From contig NW_005199853.1 of assembly GCF_000372725.1 (NCBI RefSeq), forward strand, positions 1 through 64,000: a stretch of DNA of 64,000 bases. Direction: 5' to 3'. The notes under the pieces were generated by a model. That model saw only the letters and a list, made by a program, of their open reading frames with translations. It made no database searches and was not told the DNA's origin. Every line of letters starts with the position of its first letter. The first letter of the stretch is position 1. Shown here piece by piece: positions 31,785-42,577 of the stretch. A program made the translations under genes and the position numbers. The DNA is from Emiliania huxleyi CCMP1516. Its lineage: Eukaryota; Haptophyta; Isochrysidales; Noelaerhabdaceae.

Positions 31785-32696
31785 ATGAGAGGCTCCTCGT
31801 CACGTCCGCTCTGGTGCGAGCGCAGCCGCCGGACCGTGCCTTTGCAGGAGCAGCTGGCGAGGTGCGCGAGGCTCCGCTTAGAGGATGTTCCGCGCCTGCG
31901 GAGGGCTTGGGACGTGGCGCCGCTGCAATCGACGCGTCGACCTGAGGTACCGCAGAGAGTTTGCGGCGGCGTCAACGCGCGGTGGCTCGAACGGCGTCGG
32001 GGCCGCCTGACCGCCTCCCACTTTGCCGCGGCCCTCGGGTTCCACGGCAAGGCGTCTGCGCACCGGCTGACGCGAAAGCTGGGCGCGGGCGCGTCAGCCG
32101 ATGTGCAGCAGAGCGACCCTGGCGTGGACTGGGGACAGCGCCACGAAGCGAGCGGGCTGGCCACCTACCTCTCGTCGTACCTCTCGGCGGCATGCCCCTC
32201 GGCTGAAGCACACGAGACTGGCTTCTGGCCGTTCGAGGTCTCGCATCCCTCCGGCGCGCGCGCCTCTGTTGGCGCGACGCCCGACGCGATCGTCCGCGGG
32301 GCCGAGCAGGTCTGGCCTGGCGGCCTAGTCGTCGAGGTCAAGTGCCCGTTCCGCGGAGGCCAACCCGCCCCGCACGTCAAGGTACTCCCTCGCATGATGC
32401 CGCAGCTGCAGGGGCAGCTGCTCGCCACCGGCGCTGCCACGTTGCACCTCGTCTCTTGGTCGCCGTACGGCTCGACCGTCTTCCGAGTGACGGCCGACCT
32501 AGACTACCAGCGCGAGATGGGCGAGGCGCTCGCCCTCGTCGCTCGACAGGCAACGGGTGACGGTGAGGAACTTGGGCGGCTCTCGCGCGCTGTGCGGGAG
32601 CGCAGCGTGGTGCTAGCCAAGCGGTCGGAGCGCGTAGCTCTGATCCCTCCGTCAGAATGTGTCAGTGTCTACGACGGGCCCTGTGAGGTTGGGTAG
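31785..32696 (+). CDS. YqaJ / lambda-exonuclease-type recombinase nuclease
   Basis: 303 residues from the first ATG of the frame. The PD-(D/E)XK order of the YqaJ family is visible: WLERRRGRLTASHFAAALG, then GQRHEASGLATYLSSYL (motif I Glu), GATPDAIV (Asp), GLVVEVKCPFRGG (Glu-x-Lys) and MPQLQGQLLATG (Gln-x-Gln). Family members degrade one strand of duplex DNA from the 5' end for single-strand annealing recombination. They are common in phages and large DNA viruses and recur in algal nuclear genomes. All motif residues seem present and there is no intron. It may be an acquired gene put to host use; no viral neighbours are seen. Confidence 0.8.
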   Translation: MRGSSSRPLWCERSRRTVPLQEQLARCARLRLEDVPRLRRAWDVAPLQSTRRPEVPQRVCGGVNARWLERRRGRLTASHFAAALGFHGKASAHRLTRKLGAGASADVQQSDPGVDWGQRHEASGLATYLSSYLSAACPSAEAHETGFWPFEVSHPSGARASVGATPDAIVRGAEQVWPGGLVVEVKCPFRGGQPAPHVKVLPRMMPQLQGQLLATGAATLHLVSWSPYGSTVFRVTADLDYQREMGEALALVARQATGDGEELGRLSRAVRERSVVLAKRSERVALIPPSECVSVYDGPCEVG

Positions 32697-33092
32697 GAGA
32701 GTCTCCGTGTGACCGCGGAGACCACACCGCGCGCCGGACCGCGAGATCTCCGTGCAACTCTCCGCAAGCGTGTACATGTACACGAGGCGCTCGCGATATC
32801 GATCGTAGAGACGGAAATGACCCGCTCCACCAGCGCGCGCGCTCCGAGTCCGACCCTCCGTCTGTACGATATGGACCGATATACGCGAAAAGAAGCCGAA
32901 CACAGGCGCCCCCACATGACCCGCCTCACAGGCCTTTTAAGGATTTTGGCGTCGGTCCAATCGACGCTTGAGACGCGGCTTTTGGCTCAGCCGAGACTCG
33001 AGCGATCGGACAGTATCGTAGTATCGAGCGGACGCCACCTCTCGAGCACGACCACGGGAGGGCTCGAGCGTCGAGGGCCGAGAGAGGCGACC
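32697..33092. other. Intergenic between convergent genes
   Basis: About 400 bases between a plus-strand and a minus-strand 3' end. Nothing beyond short overlapping frames was recognised. Confidence 0.5.
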
Positions 33093-34469
33093 TCACCTTG
33101 CGCGTCGCCACCACCTCGCCGCAAGGCTAACGGCGACGAGCTGCACGAGACACAGTGCACTGTACGTGTGGTAGACTGGGCTCCAGTCCCCATCTAGTGA
33201 TCCGTTCACAAACGAGCTGATGGGTGCGAGGGACATGCTCGCAATGCCTCCGATGAAGAAGATGACGCCGTTGACTGTCCCGGACGCGAGCGGCCCAAAG
33301 ACGTGCGTCGCATAGATGCAGAAGACCGAGAAGACGGCTGCCCGGTATCCGGCGAAGAGAACAAAGGTGATCGGCTGCAAGTGCAACGGCAGGAAGATGG
33401 CACAGAGCCCATAAACCATGCCCAGAGCCGTGACTGCTTGCATCGAGCCGAGCAGCTTGAGCTTGTCGTGCACAAAAGCGATGACCGGGACGCACGCAAG
33501 TCCGAGCGGGAGCATCGCGGTCAAAATCGCCATGTACTTGTTGTCGTCGTCCCCTTGCTCCTCCAGAACGTACTTGACGGTGCCGAGGTACAGATTGCAC
33601 CGCTGTGCGCTCAACACAAACCATAGCAGCCCGAGGAAAAACTGCGACGAGGTGAGCATCCCCGTCAGCGTGGACGTGTGCAGCGTGGGCACTTCGTGCT
33701 CGGAGGGCGCCGATGGCATCTCCTGGTACACCGTGCTTGTGAAGCGTTCGGATGCCATCACGCTCCCCCTGCCCTGCATTGCACTGAGGCGTGCGGCGAC
33801 AAAGCTGTCCTTGCTGAGGCCCGCTGCCCGCGATGTCTTTGGATCCGGGGCCGCGCCGGCGCTCCTCACGTACAGCAGCGCACCGATCCAAGCGGCGAAC
33901 AGCACAGCGGCAGACGCAGCGTAGCTGAGGAAGATCGCCTCGCGCGAGGCCCCTGCAGAGAAGGCGAGGAAAAAGAGCAGCGGCACGGCAGAGGAGGCGT
34001 CATAAAGCGCGCAGATCGTACTGAGGATTGTGGCGTGCTTCTCCTGCGGAAACATGAACACCATCTTCAAGGCAGCAAAGAAGGTCGTATTACCTCCACA
34101 CGCCATGAGCACGAACGCTGCTTGAAACATGGTAGAGTCTGAGGAGTCTAGCACGCCGACGGCCGCTGCCCCGAGGATAACCGCCACTCCAGCCGCAGCA
34201 GCTCCTCCTATGACCCCACATTTGTCGCACAGGATCCCCCCGGGCGTCCCACTGAGGTTCATTGCGCTCATCGCAATGGTGTAAATCAGAAGTAGGTTGT
34301 TGTTCTGTGCCGGGCAGGGAAGCTCCTCGCCGGGGGCACATGCGTCGCCGCAGACCCCATCAGCTTCAAGGATGACCGAGATCGCACCCCAGCCGCAAAT
34401 CGCCCCGATGTAGAGAAGACCGCAGGCGCTGCCCAAAACGAATGCCAGCCACACTGCTGCTGTCTCCAT
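33093..34469 (-). CDS. Major facilitator transporter, SLC43/FMP42-like
   Basis: An uninterrupted 458-residue frame with about 12 hydrophobic helices. Helix 1 is VWLAFVLGSACGLLYIGAI, and a long hydrophilic loop lies after helix 6 (SKDSFVAARLSAMQGRGS). The NLLLIYTIAMSAMNLSGTPG segment and NLYLGTVKYVLEEQG after the central loop resemble the eukaryotic SLC43/FMP42 amino-acid transporter group, but this assignment is tentative. A Cys-rich lumenal loop (CGDACAPGEELPCP) follows helix 1. Head to head with the next gene, with 108 bases between starts. Confidence 0.75.
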   Translation of the reverse strand: METAAVWLAFVLGSACGLLYIGAICGWGAISVILEADGVCGDACAPGEELPCPAQNNNLLLIYTIAMSAMNLSGTPGGILCDKCGVIGGAAAAGVAVILGAAAVGVLDSSDSTMFQAAFVLMACGGNTTFFAALKMVFMFPQEKHATILSTICALYDASSAVPLLFFLAFSAGASREAIFLSYAASAAVLFAAWIGALLYVRSAGAAPDPKTSRAAGLSKDSFVAARLSAMQGRGSVMASERFTSTVYQEMPSAPSEHEVPTLHTSTLTGMLTSSQFFLGLLWFVLSAQRCNLYLGTVKYVLEEQGDDDNKYMAILTAMLPLGLACVPVIAFVHDKLKLLGSMQAVTALGMVYGLCAIFLPLHLQPITFVLFAGYRAAVFSVFCIYATHVFGPLASGTVNGVIFFIGGIASMSLAPISSFVNGSLDGDWSPVYHTYSALCLVQLVAVSLAARWWRRAR

Positions 34470-34577
34470 GGCCGCCGCTGCCGTTTATGGCCGATTCGGT
34501 GTCGCCGCTTTCATCCAAGTTCTCAGCATTGGATTCGACAGTCCCCCCCCCCGAACGATAGGCCGACGCCTCCCGCG

Positions 34578-36343
34578 ATGCAGACGGGCAAGCTGTCGGC
34601 GGCGAGTGGGCGTTTTTCGCGCAGAAGCTCGGTCGCGCGTGGTGGCGTGAAGAAGCCTGGTGTTGGGTACGATGTCGAGTCCGACACGGTCACCAACGAG
34701 ACTGTCGACGCCACCGGCGGCAGGCCCGTCTGGCTGCTGCTCCTGACCCTCTGCCTCGGCAATGCTGGAGAGTCAGTCGAGGTGATGAAGGGAGGATTTA
34801 TGCTTCCGGTACGCCGCGCACATCCGCGCACACTGACGGCGCGCGCGTGGCTCAAGAACCAACTAACTGTATCTCCCGTGCATGCGTAGCGAGCGACGGA
34901 TGACGCAGCGGGCATGACGATGATCTCGACCGGCATTTTCGTCGGTATGTTTATCGGCGGCTTCATCAGTGGTGCCGTTGCGGATACGCTCGGCCGGGTG
35001 TTTGCGATGAAGTGGGCTCTCATTCTCGCGTGCCTCGCCGGTTTGGGGCAAGCAGGTCCTGCTAAGTTCTGCCCGCCCTTCACCCCTTCAGTTCGGTTCG
35101 CTCGCCTTGACTCCCCCCCTACCACGCTTGCCACAGCGGCGCCGAACATTATGGCGCTCGTGGTCTGTCGCGTCCTCTCTGGCACTGGTGTGGGCGCGGC
35201 GACGCCTCCTCTCTTTGCCCTTGCGACAGAGTACGCCCCTCCCGGCAAGTCCGGTCCGGCCATATCTCTGGTTGCGTCTTTCTGGATGGTCGGCTCGATC
35301 TTTGCGGCTTGGGTTGCTCTCATCATGATCGGGGAGCCAGAGCACGACTGGCCAACTTGGTGAGCACCCCGTGCACTGGCGGACACGCCCTGGTCTGCCT
35401 CTCATCCCGAGTTTCGACGCATGTGCCTCAGGCCTTCCGACCTCAGCGGCCTCGAGGGCGCGCGCCGACTCTCGGGCGGTGGTGGCGGAGCAGCTGCTGC
35501 GGCGAGTTACACCCTTCCCGCGGACTGGGTTCCAGATCCTGAGTGGGATGCTCCCTGGCGGAAGTACGCCCTGGCGTGCGCGTCCGTTCCCATCTTCGCC
35601 ACCGTCCTCGTGATCTGTGCCTTGCCTCCTGACGGCACCGGCGTCGATGCTGAGGACGCCGAACCGCCGCAAAGCTTTGGAGGGCTGTGCTCCGACCTGA
35701 TGAAGAACCACGGCAGCTCGCTATTCCTGCTCTGCGTTGTCTGGTTTGGGCTCAACTTTGGCTCGTATGGGTTGTCATCATGGATTACCGTGCTGCTGAA
35801 TGCAGTGGCGCGCGACACAACTCGGAGTAGCTTAGCATCCTAGCAACCCGAACCCTAACCTTCACCCTAACTCCGAGTTGTGGACCCGCGTAGGGAGTCG
35901 ACGACGCATACTTTGTCTCGCTACTCTACGCCTTTGCCATGCTTCCCGGAAACCTTATCTCCATCTTTGGCATCGACATCATCGGTCGCAAGCTGCTGCT
36001 TATGCTGACCATGGGCCTCTCCGCTCTTTCGGCCATTGCGCTCGGTATGGTCGACTCCAGCAACAAGAGCATGGTCATCCTCGCCGCTTGCACGTTCTCT
36101 GGAGCCAGCAACGGAGGCTGGAACGCCCTCGAGGTCCTCTCAACCGAATCGTTCCCGACCGAGGTCCGCGCGTTCTCCTTCTCGATCCTCGCAGCTTCGG
36201 GGCGGATCGCCTCGATGATCGCGCAGATTGTCAACGGTGCACTCATGTCCAGCCCGCTCAAGCTCCTCTCAGTCACTGCCACCTTCATGACGGTCGGCTG
36301 TGGCGCCGCGCTCTTCCTCAAGCCGGGGGCCTATGCTCACTGA
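34578..36343 (+). CDS. Major facilitator transporter, SVOP / SV2-like (sugar-porter type)
   Basis: Five exons by hand: 34578-34808, 34890-35055, 35137-35359, 35432-35807 and 35894-36343, giving 481 residues. Exon 1 ends in CLGNAGESVEVMKGGFMLP. GMFIGGFISGAVADTLGR and VVCRVLSGTGVGAATPP form the first MFS half. After a cytosolic loop, GVDDAYFVSLLYAFAMLPG and IFGIDIIGRKLLLML begin the second. ESFPTEVRAFSFSILAASGR matches the SVOP/organic-cation-transporter signature. Substrate unknown. The last intron (35808-35893) has a GC donor and carries a 13-bp perfect inverted repeat around telomere-like CCCTAA sequence. Confidence 0.85.
35808..35893 (+). other. Intron with terminal-inverted-repeat insert
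   Basis: Within this 86-base intron, CACAACTCGGAGT (35816-35828) and ACTCCGAGTTGTG (35870-35882) are perfect inverted repeats enclosing 41 bases with AACCCTAACCTTCACCCTAA. The structure is that of a miniature inverted-repeat element making up most of an intron. Donor GC, acceptor TAG. Confidence 0.75.
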
Positions 36344-36580
36344 AACTAGCCAGGCCGAAGTATGGCCGAGGCCGGCCAAGGACCTTCTGGATGCTGCAAG
36401 GACGAGGACAGTAGATTTGGCAGTGGCCGCCTATCGGCATTCGGCGTGGGTGAGAAGGCGAGGCTGGGAAGGCTTGTGAAGGGGGGGTTGACTCTATCGC
36501 TCTTGCACACCGAGTTTTTTTGTTCGTCACCGCGCGCCCGGGCGGCGCCGGCGGGGCCCGGGGCCCGGGGGGGCGGCCCG
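36344..36580. other. Intergenic, no gene seen
   Basis: Short GC-rich spacer before fold-back element 3. Ends in a G/C-rich palindromic stretch (GGGGCCCGGGGCCC type) at about 36553-36580. Confidence 0.5.
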
Positions 36581-37470
36581 GGAGCGGCCGCACACTGCTC
36601 GGTACCCCCCCTGCACACTTAAGCCCATGGCCGACCCCCCCCCCAGCAGCAGCGTTCTGCTGCTGGGGGGGTCGGGACCCCCCCCCCAGCAGCAGCGCTC
36701 TGCTGCTGGGGGGGTCGGGACCCCCCCCCCAGCAGCAGCGCTCTGCCTGTGGGGGGTGCTGGCATCTCTGTACAGACAGCAGCTGTAAGTAGCATGCGTT
36801 CGAGTTGCGAGAATTTATGGTCTCGGCATCAAAATCAGTGGTCTCACCGGCGGGGCCTCCTACTGCCAACCGGGCGGTGCGGGGCACGCCAGCCTCTCTT
36901 CTACGCCTCTCGTGCCTCGCGGCGCCTCTGCCCGCCATTGCGGCGACGCGTCGCGGCGGACCTGACAGTTTTGCCGCGCGCGCGTTTTCGAAAAAAGAAA
37001 AGGCCGCGGGGATGACAGCTCAGTCGATCGATTTGCGACAAGCGAGCGATCCGAGGATCGAGCGGGTGGGCGATAGGCTAGGGAGATCAGCGCTGATCGA
37101 TCAACGTCAGCGAGACGCCCGAGTGAGTGGCTCACTATACGCGCCTATGTGTGGTAGTACAAGATAGACTCACCATGGTCACAAGTCTTTAGTAAAACGC
37201 CAGCACTCGACACGACGAAGGTGTATTGGGCTCGAAGGCGCGGTGAACACAACCGCCTCGAGCGTACCGCTCAAACACGAGCCGAGGGGGCGGGAGGGGG
37301 GGCGGCGGGAGGCGGGAGCTGGGTCCAGTGCGCTCTGCTGCTGGGGGGTCGGGCCCCCCCCCCCCCCAGCAGCAGCGCTCTGCTGCTGGGGGGGTCAGAC
37401 CCCCCCCCCCCTAGCAGCAGGGACGGGCTTAGAAGTGCAGGGGGGGTACCGAGCAATGTGCGGCCGCTCC
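36581..37470. mobile_element. Fold-back element 3 with G-run hairpin arrays in its arms
   Basis: GGAGCGGCCGCACACTGCTC (36581) recurs inverted at the other end (37451-37470), continuing through GGTACCCCCCCTGCAC and the G-run arrays, so the arms are about 150 bp. Each arm holds tandem palindromes of the type CAGCAGCAGCGCTCTGCTGC with runs of 7-12 G or C. The centre (about 36745-37320) is single copy with no recognisable gene. Probably a non-autonomous DNA element related in design, but not in sequence, to elements 1 and 2. Confidence 0.75.
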
Positions 37471-37922
37471 GGGGGGCACGATAAAGCTTCGAGCTCGCCC
37501 CGCCGCAAAGCACAGACCACAGTGTTCGTTCCAGCGTTGTAGGAAAGAGACATTCTTACCCTCGCGCGTCGTAATATAACCTCTCGCCGCGCCTCCCGGT
37601 AGTCGCCGCTAGATCGGTGGACGGACGGGGAGCGGCGCGTATGCGATATCTCTCACACTCTCTCTCGCGCGTCCGCGTGGGGGCGTCGTGGTGTGCGCCG
37701 CGCGGCTGTTGTGGACTCACCCTCGCTCTAGGGTGTGTTGGTACCCGCGCGCGGCGAGTTGCGGCACACGTCTCCTATTCAGACGCATAGTCACCGCGAG
37801 ACCGCGCACTAGACCCTCTCGCTCGGCACAAGCACCAGTCGCGTTCGCACACCGCCCTGCCTCGACCTGGGCCTTGGCACTTCGGCGCCGCTCACGCAGC
37901 GCTCGTCTGAGGTGACGGGTGC
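37471..37922. other. Intergenic, no gene seen
   Basis: About 450 bases of mixed composition at the 3' side of the oxygenase gene. No repeat or domain recognised. Confidence 0.5.
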
Positions 37923-38882
37923 CTACTGAGCGTGGGCTTGCTGCCCCTCCGACGAGCGGCCGAAGAACTTGGACAGGGTGTATGGGCTGGCCAGCTGCCC
38001 CTCCGACTTCTCATACGTGAGGATAGCGTTGATTCGCGGCGTTGAGCCGCGCACCTGCGCGCAGGGAAGCGCCCCGTGAGTCGGGAGGGACCGCTCCGCA
38101 GAGCGTACGTCGGGGTTGAGCACCGGAGATACGCGGTGGAGCGAGAGCCGGCCCGCAAAGAAGACGAGCGAGCCCGGCGCGAGTCCCTCCACGGTCTCAG
38201 CGCTCGTCGCCGCGCCCTCGGCCGAGGCGTCTGCCTCGGCTAGCACCTTTGTGACAGCGTCGTACGACCAGAGGTCCTCCTCGCTGCGCGTGAGGCTGTG
38301 GTACTCGAACTTGCCACCATCGGTGGGGTTCTGAAGCACCAGATTGACGCCGAACTCGGAGCTGTCGAAGTGCCAGTCGAGCCCGTCCGAGTCGTAGTAG
38401 CCGTTGTACATGGCCGCGTTGTAGGGGCAGGCGGAGAGGTGCAGCTCGGGCACGCCGACGACCGCCTGGACGAACGAGCGCAGTTCGGGTGCCGAGTAGA
38501 GCTCTCGAAGCGACGACTCCTGCGGGACGTGCTCGTAATCGACGATCCGCTTGGTGGACTTCATGAGCCGGTTGCGCGGGTGGTCGAGCGGGAGCCGCTC
38601 GTCCCGCTCTTGCTGGTAAACGGTGTGGTCGTCGGTGCTGGCAAACGCCGCGTCGCTCTCAAGGAGCGCGTCAGCCTCGTTGCGCAGCTCAGCGCAGCGC
38701 TCCTTGCCAATGAAGTTGGGGATGTGGCACCAGCCGTTTGCGAGATATTGGGCGCGGCACTCCTCGACAAAAGAGGCGTCGGAAACACGCGCCGCCGCGC
38801 CGCCGGCGACCAGCGCCGACCAGCGCCCGGCGCTCGAGTGCTGCAGCCCGCGCCGCACGAGGGTCTGCGATCCGCGCAGCAT
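37923..38882 (-). CDS. 2-oxoglutarate / Fe(II)-dependent dioxygenase, possibly mitochondrial
   Basis: Exons 38109-38882 and 37923-38054 give 301 residues; the frame stays open through the 54-base intron. The double-stranded beta-helix iron ligands are clear: DWHFDSSEFGVNLVLQNP (His-x-Asp), then GSLVFFAGRLSLHRVSPV (second His), and RINAILTYE with the Arg that would bind 2-oxoglutarate. GKFEYHSLTRSEED lies between. The group resembles HalD/ArpA-like dioxygenases acting on small acids or amino acids, so the substrate is unknown. The first 30 residues are basic and hydroxylated (MLRGSQTLVRRGLQHSSAGR), as in mitochondrial presequences. Head to head with the receptor gene, about 110 bases apart. 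Confidence 0.8.
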   Translation of the reverse strand: MLRGSQTLVRRGLQHSSAGRWSALVAGGAAARVSDASFVEECRAQYLANGWCHIPNFIGKERCAELRNEADALLESDAAFASTDDHTVYQQERDERLPLDHPRNRLMKSTKRIVDYEHVPQESSLRELYSAPELRSFVQAVVGVPELHLSACPYNAAMYNGYYDSDGLDWHFDSSEFGVNLVLQNPTDGGKFEYHSLTRSEEDLWSYDAVTKVLAEADASAEGAATSAETVEGLAPGSLVFFAGRLSLHRVSPVLNPDVRSAERSLPTHGALPCAQVRGSTPRINAILTYEKSEGQLASPYTLSKFFGRSSEGQQAHAQ

Positions 38883-38992
38883 GGGGGACGCCGCTGTGCA
38901 GCGAGCCTTGCTCCACTATCAAAAGGCGGCGGGCTTTTCTGGTGCGATATCCAAACGCGGCGTCGTGCGCGCCGGAGGGGCCGAGGGGCCGA

Positions 38993-41900
38993 ATGGTCAC
39001 GTCGTGCGTGGAGAGCATCTTCCTGGGCGCCCCAGGGCTGCAGGCGTGGGAGAGCAACCTCCTGCGCGATTGCCCGACCTCAGCTTTGGGCTCCGTCGCG
39101 TCCTTCAACTTTTCATATACCAACGCGACGGCGGGCGCTCACTTTACCCTCGGGCTCAAGGCGCGCAGGAGCTGTTGGCCGCCTGCGATCCTGCCCCCGC
39201 TACAGCGTATGGCCGGCCCACTCGCTAGAAATCATCGTCACCTCTCGCGCCGGTAGGCGCTGCACAACTTTGACTACGACCTGTGCGAGCATGAGTTTGA
39301 AGCGGCCCTCGCTGCCGAGCCGACCCTGTTTCTCGCGTGGTGGGGCCGCGCCATGTGCAACGCTCGGCCGATCTGGAACGTGGAGGACATCCCCGCGGCG
39401 GTCGCCGTCCTGAAGGCAGCGCGGCAGCACTCCGACTTCCCCGGCGCTATGGACAACCGGGAGCAGGCGTACTTTGCCGCGGCGGTCGCGTTCACTGGCG
39501 GTGACAACCCGCCTATGACACTCGCGGCAACGTCCGCCACGCGGCCGCGACGCTACGCCGCCTTCCTCGCGGCGGTCAGTGCCATTGCCGCCGCGCATCC
39601 CACGGATCAGACTGCGCGCTCGTTCATGATCCTCGGCAACCTCGCGGCTGGCTCGGTGGGCGACTGCGCCCTCGACCCCACCCTCGCGCCCTGCCGCGCC
39701 GCGCAGCAGCGCGCGCGCGACCTCGCCGCTTCGGCGTACGCGTCGGACCCGTCCTTCGCCGGGACTCTGCACTATGGCATGCACGCACATGACTTTGCAA
39801 ACGCCACAGTGGTCGCCGGTGGCCTCCCCTACGCGCGCGAGTACCCAAAGCGCGTCGTCTCGGCGACTCACTCGCTCCACATGCCAAGCCACATCTACCA
39901 GCGCCTCGGCTTCTGGCGCAAGGCCGCATCCGCCAACGCCGCCTCGGTGCACGCCGCTGACACGTTCTCACGCTCGGGCGCGCTTTTGCACTCGGGTGGA
40001 CAGATCAAAGCGGCGGGAGGGTTTGGGCACAGCTACAATGCCGCCAACCTCTACCACTCGCTCGAGTTCGAGCACTACGAGCGGCTGCAGGGCTGCCAGC
40101 TGGGACCGGCCCGCAAACGCCTTGCTCGGATGGGCTACGCAGTCGAGCAGGCTTCTCGCGTTCCACGCGTGTGGGACGATGCAGCAGCCACGCCCATCTC
40201 CAGCCTGGACCCCTCCCGCTTCGTCTCGTCGGTGGGTGGCGGATGGCTGAACGCAACGGCGTACGCGCAATGGGAGTATGGCATGTCGTCGCGCCAAGCC
40301 CTCTGGAGTATGCTCACCGAGATGCTCGGCGCCGCCGAGGCTGACGCTACCTTTGACTGGCGCACCCTTCCCGCGCGCCGGCTCCCGCTGCCGCTGGCGT
40401 ACCAGGGAGCCTCGGTGACGTCGCACTCCTTCTTTTCTCCGCTGGCCGAGGCGGCGCTGCACAACGCCTACGCCCTCGCATCTCTCTACGAGCTGGTCGA
40501 GCGACAGCTTCGCTCCAGCCCCGGTGGCGGGCAAGGCCCTGTCCTGCGTCCTCTTCCGGCTGAGACGCGTGAGGGCCTCATCGAGGGAGCGTGCTCCTCC
40601 GAGGACGGCTGCCTCGCGGAGCGCGTCGCTCTCTCGCTCAGCGTCATCGGCCGGGCTCTGCAGCACTATGACGATGTGAGTCAGCGGCACGAGGCGGCGT
40701 GCGTGCGTGCGCTAATGCTGCAGGTGCAGAGTCTGGTCGCTCTCGCCAATGGCAACACCAGCGCGGCGATGCGCCTTGTTAGCGAGGCGGCCGCCATCGA
40801 GGATGGTGCGACTGCTTTGCTGCTGCCCCCGTCGGTGACGCTTCTCTTCCTACCATCCGCCGCGCTCGAGGGTGCTCTGCGGCTGCTACTGCTCGGACGC
40901 AACACCACCGGGCATGCACCGCAGGCTGCTCGTGCGGCTGTCGCCGCCTTCGAGCGCTGCCTCGCACCTTCCGCCTTCCCGCGAATGCCGCTCTGCTTGC
41001 TCGGGCGAGCGCGCGCCCTCGTCCACGCCGGCGACAAGGAGGGTGCCAGTGCCAGCTACACGCAGCTGTTGCGCGAGAGCGAGTGGGAGGAGGACGAGGC
41101 TGAGTGTGGACGGGGGCTGGAGGAGGCGCGCGTGTACACCTCGGCGTCGCCTTCGCAGGGGCTGCTCGCCTTTGCCGCGTCAGAGCAGGCTGAGCCACAA
41201 GGGGAAAGGGGCAGCAACGCCCGGATCGTCCGCATGGGGTACCTGGCCTCGTCCTACTACCCCGACGGTAGCACTGCCGCTTGGGGTCATGACATGCGGC
41301 TTGCAGTCGAGCTGGCTGTGCAAGAGTTCAACGAGGCTGTGTCGCACACGCCCGTGCAGATGGAGCTGGTCTGTGTCGTCGAGACCAATGGCAGCGTCGC
41401 CGGCTTGAATGCCACTCTTGCTCGCATGGTGGACGCGGGCGTTGATGCAGTTCTGGGCGCGGACTGGTCGCGTGTTGCGGTGGCCGCCGCGGCGTATCTA
41501 GCACCGTATCGTATCCCGCTGCTGTCTGCCGGATCCACCACTTCGGCGCTCGACCAGTCTCCGAACGTGTTCCGCTCCGTCTACTCAGACTCGCGCGCTG
41601 CGGCACTGCTTCTAGAGGTGGTGCGCGAGCGCATTGTGTACGGCGGCGCGACTGACAAGCGGATCGGCATACTGGGATCCCAGGACGCCTTTGGTCTTTC
41701 GGGCGTAGATGTTGTCAAGGCGTCGGCGCGGCGCGCCGGAATCGACGTGTCCGCAGTGGCAGCCTTCCCGAGCACCGACCCGACGACTGGCGAACTGATT
41801 GGCGACGGCTGTGCGGTGAATGCGAGTAACATCCTTATTGTGCAGCAAGCGGTCGAGTCCGTGCGGGCCAGCGGAGTGCGCACACTTGTCGTCTCGGCCA

Positions 41901-42577
41901 CGGGTCCCTCAACGCAGTGCATCTTTGCTGCGGCGGCGGCGCTGGGCATGACTAGCGATGCCTCATACACCTGGCTGGCGACGGAGGAGGTGCACCCGAC
42001 TGGGGGCTGGACGTCTCCGTGGGGGCGCCGAGTGGCGACAGCCGCGGTCGGATACGTCACGTACTTGGGACGCCCGTACGAGGGGTCGCCAGCGATGCGC
42101 CACTTCGAGCACCGTTTCCGCGAGGAGCATGGGCACGCCCCTTCCTCTGCTTCGTGGGCCGGATACAGCTTCGACCTGGTCGGCCTGGTCTACGAGGCTG
42201 CACGGGCTGGCGCCTCTGCTGACGCTGACCGCTCTCTCATTACCATGCTACGCACCATCGAGTATGACGGTATCACGGGCCCCATCAGCTTCCCGGCGGG
42301 CTCGAGCTCGCCCCCCACTGCGCGCATCGGCATGCTGCAGCTCAACCAGACGGGCACCTTCACGACCGTCGGCGTCACTGATGGCGTCACCGGCGAGCTA
42401 GACTTGTTTCTCGCTCCCTTCTGCATCCCATCGCCGGGCTCCGGCCTGGGCCCATTTCTCGCCGCCATCCTAATCGGTGCAGCAGTTGGAGGTGCGGCCG
42501 TCGCGATTGTCACTCGACAGTCCTCCCGGCAGCGGGTGCCGCCGCCGATCGAGGAGTGCTGCTACGCGCGAATCTAA
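38993..42577 (+). CDS. TPR plus periplasmic-binding-type (ANF-like) single-pass receptor
   Basis: Exons 38993-39160 and 39257-42577 give 1162 residues. The N-terminal half is a bacterial-style TPR protein: AHFTLGLKALHNFDYDLCEH, AWWGRAMCNARPIWN, HSLHMPSHIYQRLGFW and a further TPR-rich stretch to about residue 700. From about 730 to 1110 it matches type-1 periplasmic-binding / receptor ligand-binding domains (MRLAVELAVQEFNEAV, LAPYRIPLLSAGSTTSAL, FRSVYSDSRAAALLLEVV, GILGSQDAFGLSG). One transmembrane helix (LGPFLAAILIGAAVGGAAVAIV, split by Gly) and a 20-residue basic tail follow. Ligand sensing at a membrane is inferred. No convincing signal peptide is visible at the chosen ATG, so an upstream exon may be missing. 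The intron has a GC donor. Confidence 0.75.

Noticed and set aside
35850-35870. Interstitial telomere tract
   Set aside because: Only two or three degenerate CCCTAA-like units inside an 86-base intron; too short to indicate a former chromosome end.
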